A DNA stretch of 64,000 nt from CAVUAF01 sp963739375. Lineage in GTDB: Bacteria > Acidobacteriota > Terriglobia > Terriglobales > Acidobacteriaceae. The notes beneath the pieces are model-generated. The model ran no database searches and had not been told where the DNA came from. It saw only the letters and a program-made list of their open reading frames with translations. Location of the stretch: assembly GCA_963739375.1 (NCBI GenBank), contig CAVUAF010000021.1, forward strand, positions 4,720 to 68,719. The letters run 5' to 3'. Shown here one piece after another: positions 59,801 through 64,000 of this stretch (its first letter is position 1; each line of letters starts with the position of its first letter). The position numbers were made by a program, and so were the translations under genes.

Positions 59801-62800
59801 ATGATGGTCGCAGCGCTGCTCTTGCCGGCCGCGGTGACGCTGGCGCTGGCGCAGTCCCCCCCGCCCCCGCCCCTGATCCTGCCGGAATCGTCTGGCCGGC
59901 GGGAGGCAATCCCTACCAGGGAGTGCGCGTGGCCAGCCTGGAACTGCGCAGCGTGGTGCCGCTGCCCCCCGGGAAGTTCGAGCAGCTGGTGGCGCAGAAG
60001 GCCGGCGAACCGCTGGACCGGAGCAAGCTCCGGCAGAGCATCGTCGCGCTCTACGCGACGGGGAAATTCGCCGACGTCGAGGTACAGGCGGAGCGGACGC
60101 CGGGCAACGAGGTCCGGCTGGTCTTTGTGGGGCGCGAGAACTATTTCGTCGGCACCCTGACCATCACCGGCGCAGCGCGGCCGCCGGGCGCCGAGCCGCT
60201 CCTCAACGCCGGCAAGCTGCAGCTCGGGGAACTCTTCGCGCCGGAAAAACTCCAGGCCGCGTACGCGCGCATGCAGCGCACGCTGGAAGAGAACGGCTAC
60301 TACCAGTCCAGCGTCACCGCCACTACCGAGCCGCATGCCGACACCCAGCAGATCGACATCCACTTCCACGTGGATCCCGGGCCGCTGGCGCGGGTCGGCG
60401 AGCTCACGGTGCAGGGGCAGGCCGGCTACACCCTGGCCGAGGTCGAGAACATCGCCCACCTGCACCCCGGCGACCAGGTCTCGGTGAAGCGGGTCAACGG
60501 CGCGCTGCAACGGTTGCGGAAGAGGTACAACCAGCAGAACCGCCTGGAAGCGCAGGTGGCGATCGCGGCGCGCACCTATCGCCCGGAAAGCAACCGGCTC
60601 GACTATACCCTGCAACTGGCGCGCGGGCCCAGCATCGACGTCCACGTGGAAGGCGCCCGGATCAGCCGGCGCAAGCTGAAAAAGTACGTCCCGGTGTACG
60701 AGGAGTACGCGGTGGACGAGGACCTGCTGAACGAGGGCCGCCGCAACCTGCGCGACTATTTCCAGACCCGGGGCTACTTCGACGCCAGCGTCGGCGTCCA
60801 GCAGGAGTACGACCCCCGGGAGGAGCATCGCCGCATCGTGTACGCGATCACGCTGGGCGAAAAGCACAAGTTGTCGGCGGTCCGCCTCGAGGGCAACAGG
60901 TACTTCGACGCCTACACCCTGCGCGAGCGCATGCTGATGCAGCCGGCCAGCGGGCTGCTGCGGGAGGGGCGATTCAGCGAATCCATCCTGGCGCGCGACC
61001 AGGAGTCAATCGCGAACCTCTACCGCGCCAACGGCTTCCAGAACGTGAAAGTGGCGACGCGGGTGGAAGACGACTACCGCGGCAAGCATGGCAATATGCA
61101 GGTAATCTTCCGGATCGACGAACAGCCGCAGTCGCTGGTCAACGCCATCAACATCGTCGGCAACCACAGCGTCCCCGAGGCGGAGCTGGCGGAATACATC
61201 AACACCCGGGCGGGGCAGCCTTTCAGCGAGTTCAACCTGGCCAGCGACCGCGACGCCATCATGAGCTACTACCTCAACCACGGCTTTCCCGACGTGAAGC
61301 TGGAATACGCCGCCCAGCCGCTGGCCGCCGACAAGCTGCGCCTGAATGTCACCTACACCATCGAGGAGGGGCGGCGGGTGTTTGTGGATCGGGTGCTGAT
61401 TGCCGGGCTGCAGAAGACGACGTTGCACGTGGTGCGCCGCGAGTTCCAGTTGTGGAACGGCGATCCCCTGAGCCAGGCGCGCGCACTCGATACGCAGCGG
61501 CGCCTGTACGACCTCGGCATCTTCAGCGCGGTCAACATGGCGATGCAGAACCCCGAAGGCAACGCCGAAGCCAAGAACCTGCTGGTGCACGTCGACGAAG
61601 CGCGGCGCTGGACGTTCAACTACGGCTTCGGCCTCGAGGCGCAGGCCGGCAGCGGCGTGGATTCCTGCCCCGGCGACCCCAGCTCGCCGCAGGTGCAGCA
61701 CTGCAAGGACCTGCGCAACCAGGCGGAAAAGGCGGGCCTGAGCCCGCGCGTATCGTTCGACATCACCCGCCTGAACTTTCGCGGGCGCGACCAGACGCTG
61801 GTCTTCAAGAGCCACTACGGTCGGCTGCAAAAGCGCGCCCTGCTCAGCTTCGAGGCGCCCCGCTGGTTCGATACCGAGAACCTGAAGTTCACCCTGACGG
61901 CGCTCTTCGACAAGTCCGCCGACGTGCGCACCTTCACCGCTGAGCGCCTGGAGGGCTCGGCGCAGATCGAGCAGACCGTCAGCCGCTTCACCACCCTGCT
62001 CTATCGGTTTTCGTACCGGCGGGTCCAGGTGGACCAGGCGACGCTGGCCATCAGCCAGCAGCTCATCCCGCTGCTGTCGCAGCCGGTGCGCGTCGGGATG
62101 CCGAGCTTCACCTTCATTCGCGACCAACGCGACAACGCCATCGACAGCCACCGCGGCAACTACACCACGGCCGACTTCGGAATCGCGGGCGGTTTCTTCG
62201 GCTCGGAATCCAACTTCGGCCGCGTGCTCATCCAGAACAACAGCTACCTGCCGTTCAAGGTCGGCAAGAAGGAGGGCGGGAAGCCCGATTGGGTGTTCGC
62301 GCGCTCCACCCGGCTGGGCATCGCGGAACTGTTCGGGAAGTCCACGTTTATCCCGCTGCCGGAGCGCTTCTTCGAAGGCGGCGGCAATACCCACCGCGGC
62401 TTTGCGCTGAACCAGGCCGGGCCGCGCGACCCGACCACGGGCGCGCCCCTGGGCGGCGGCGCGGTCTTCCTCAACAACCTGGAACTGCGCACGCCGGCGG
62501 TGGCCTTCCCCTTCGTGGGTGAAAACCTGAGCTTCGTGATGTTCGAGGATGCGGGCAACGTGTTTAACGCGCCCGCCGACATCTTCCACAGCCTGGCCAA
62601 GATCGCGCAGCCGCACCAGGACCAGTGCCGGGCGGCCGCCAACAACAGCGCGTTGGCCTGCAACTTCAATTACCTGTCGCACGCGGTCGGCACCGGTATC
62701 CGCTACCAGACGCCCATCGGGCCGGTGCGCGTGGACTTCGGCTACAACCTGAATCCCCCGATTTATTCGCTCAACGACCCGCTGTCGAACACCCACTTGG

Positions 62801-62853
62801 TGCGGCAGGCAGGCCGCTTCAACTTCTTTTTCAGCATCGGGCAGACCTTCTGA
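59801..62853 (+). CDS. BamA/TamA-like outer-membrane assembly protein, frameshifted near its start
   Basis: About 1017 residues. The ATG at 59801 begins a signal peptide (MMVAALLLPAAVTLALAQ). In a C-rich tract at about 59856-59862 the frame must move by one base to reach PAPDPAGIVWPAGGNPYQGVRV, where the main frame continues uninterrupted to the end. Several POTRA-type repeats follow (SLELRSVVPLPPGKFEQL, VGELTVQGQAGYTLAEVENIAHLHPGDQVS, INIVGNHSVPEAELAEYINTRAGQPF), then the beta-barrel with RFFEGGGNTHRGFALNQAGPRD and the end FFFSIGQTF. Barrel proteins of this class insert or export outer-membrane proteins. The stop overlaps the surA-like start by one base. Confidence 0.88.
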
Positions 62854-63567
62854 TGAAGCGCGCGCTCCAGATCGGGCTGGTGGCGATGACGCTGGCAGGC
62901 GCCGTGCCGGCGGCCGAGATCATCGACCGCATCGTCGCCACGGTGAACCGCGAACCCATCCTGCTTTCGGACTGGGAAGACGCGGCGCGCTTCGAGGCGC
63001 TGCTGGACGGCCGCTCGCCGGCGGCGATCACAGCCGCCGAGCGCCAAGGGGCGCTGGAGCGGCTGATTGACCAGACGCTGCATCGAGCAGCAGTTGCGCG
63101 CGGTGAATTTTGCCCGCGTCAGCGATGCCGAGGTGGCGCAGCGCGTCGCCGAGGTCCGCCGTCAGCACCCGGCGGGGAAGGCGGACGAGGGGGAGTGGTG
63201 CGGGCCCTGGCTGCCGCCGGGCTGGGCGAAGCCGAGTTTGCGGCGCGGGTGCGGGCGCAACTCGACGAGTTGCGCTTCATCGAGGCCCGGCTGCGGCCGT
63301 CGGTGCGCCTCAACGACGCGGAAATCGAGCGCTATTACCACGAGCAGTACCTGCCGGAACTGCGGCGCGCCGGCGGGGCCGAGAAGCCGCTGACCGAAGT
63401 GCGGCCGCAGATCGAGCAGCTCCTCACCGAGCAGCGGGTAAATTCGCTGCTGGGCGCGTGGATTGAGAGCCTGCGCGCGGAGGCCAGCATTCGCATCCAG
63501 AGCGAGCCGCCGCCGGCTGCTGCCGCTCGCGGCAAAGAGCGCGGCGGCATATCTCGCAACCCTAGCC
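62853..63567 (+). CDS. SurA-like periplasmic chaperone/PPIase, frameshifted
   Basis: Signal peptide MKRALQIGLVAMTLAGAVPAAE, then the SurA N-terminal start IIDRIVATVNREPILLSDWEDAARFEALLDG. An extra base at about 63081 moves the frame to IEQQLRAVNFARVSDAEVAQRVAEVRRQHPAGKADEGEWC, and a missing base at about 63201 returns it to RALAAAGLGEAEFAARVRAQLDELRFIEARLRPSV. The last recognisable segment is LTEQRVNSLLGAWIESLRAEASIRIQ. The frame itself has no stop until 63794, well inside the next gene, so the true end is probably near 63567 and a further indel is likely. SurA-type proteins escort outer-membrane proteins to BamA, encoded directly upstream. No clear parvulin domain is seen; length suggests only the chaperone part. 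Confidence 0.75.
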
Positions 63568-64000
63568 ATGGCAGACGGACCCACCAATTCGGCCCCGTGG
63601 AAGATCCGGATCGCGCTGCCGCTCGGCCTCGGCGCGGTGCTGCTGGTGATGACCCTCGCCGGGGTGTGGTACCTCGCCAGCGGGGAGTTGCAGGAACTGA
63701 TGCGGACGCGGGTGGTGGCGGCACTCGAGCAAGCCACCGGGGGGCACGCCCGGGTCGGCGCCATGCGGTGGGACCTCGCGCAGCTGGAATTTGAACTCCG
63801 CGATATCACCATTCACGGCAACGAACCCGAGGGCGAGATACCCTTCGTTCACATCGACCGCCTGCTGCTGCGCGCCAAGCTCGTTGCCTTCCTGGGCGGC
63901 CCCCTCGGGCTGCGCTATCTCGAAGCCTACCGGCCCACCGTGCACCTCATCACCTATCGCGACGGCACTACCAACCTGCCGCACCCGAGGAAGAAAACCA
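63568..64000 (+). CDS. TamB/AsmA-like membrane-anchored protein, N-terminal part
   Basis: The first 144 residues are present; the gene runs off the window. One N-terminal transmembrane helix (IRIALPLGLGAVLLVMTLAGVWYL) leads into RVVAALEQATGGHARVGAMRWDLAQLEFELRDITIHGNEPEGE and IPFVHIDRLLLRAKLVAFLGGPLGLRYLEAYRPTVHLITYRDG. This is the start of a TamB/AsmA/DUF748-type protein: a short strand-rich repeat beginning with a helix that contacts 'EGEIPFVHIDRLLLR'. Such proteins carry lipids or aid barrel assembly across the periplasm. Order BamA-SurA-TamB-like suggests one envelope biogenesis unit. Confidence 0.75.
   Translation, partial: MADGPTNSAPWKIRIALPLGLGAVLLVMTLAGVWYLASGELQELMRTRVVAALEQATGGHARVGAMRWDLAQLEFELRDITIHGNEPEGEIPFVHIDRLLLRAKLVAFLGGPLGLRYLEAYRPTVHLITYRDGTTNLPHPRKKT

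Overview
The window is a 64 kb piece of a GC-rich bacterial chromosome (about 65% G+C by eye). It most likely comes from an acidobacterium of the Koribacter/Terriglobia type. The evidence is a secreted VWA protein of the acidobacterial type, a Ser/Thr kinase fused to a TolB-like propeller, several secreted S9 peptidases, a hopanoid locus and spacers full of short palindromic repeats. No tRNA, rRNA or CRISPR array is visible.

Layout. 1-11 kb: end of an M20 peptidase, msrA, a minus-strand block (gpmI, an SPFH protein, an S9 peptidase), then on the plus strand a membrane kinase, recN and a Coa1-like membrane protein. 12-25.7 kb: a hopanoid locus, with ispH, squalene-hopene cyclase, hpnH, a small Sm-like protein, hpnA, hpnG, two zinc dehydrogenases, hpnD and a second squalene/phytoene synthase on plus, facing hpnJ and two half-size EamA transporters on minus. 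Together these supply isoprenoid, squalene, hopene and a C35 side chain. 26.3-28.7 kb: CIRCE-controlled groES-groEL. 28.7-31.3 kb: a lower-GC island with a DUF3606 protein, a DNA methyltransferase and a PD-(D/E)XK nuclease, which looks like a type II restriction-modification pair. 31.8-38.9 kb: small envelope and membrane proteins, a TolC-like protein, a GH18-like protein and a repeat-rich stretch with an acyl-CoA synthetase remnant. 39-47 kb: carA, a secreted HExxH protein, carB, lon. 47-49.5 kb: cydAB with clearly lower GC. 49.6-64 kb: a prolyl oligopeptidase, a MoaD-MoaE fusion, the VWA protein, an Hfq-like protein, suhB, a DinB protein, a DUF1684 protein, an aconitase-family enzyme with its swivel domain first, a ThiF/MoeB protein, and an outer-membrane biogenesis run (BamA-like, SurA-like, start of a TamB/AsmA-like protein).

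Two features cut across the window. First, eight otherwise well-conserved genes (shc, hpnH, hpnJ, the methyltransferase, the aconitase, the ThiF/MoeB gene, bamA, the surA-like gene) carry one or more single-base indels. These are mostly insertions, and hpnH alone has at least eight. Sequencing error is the simplest explanation. Second, many spacers hold degenerate tandem arrays of 7- or 8-base units, often as two inverted arms, and some palindromic elements sit in frame inside coding genes, including the same AG-x-SPASTQ-encoding element in a kinase and an aconitase. These repeat families are the most unusual content of the window.
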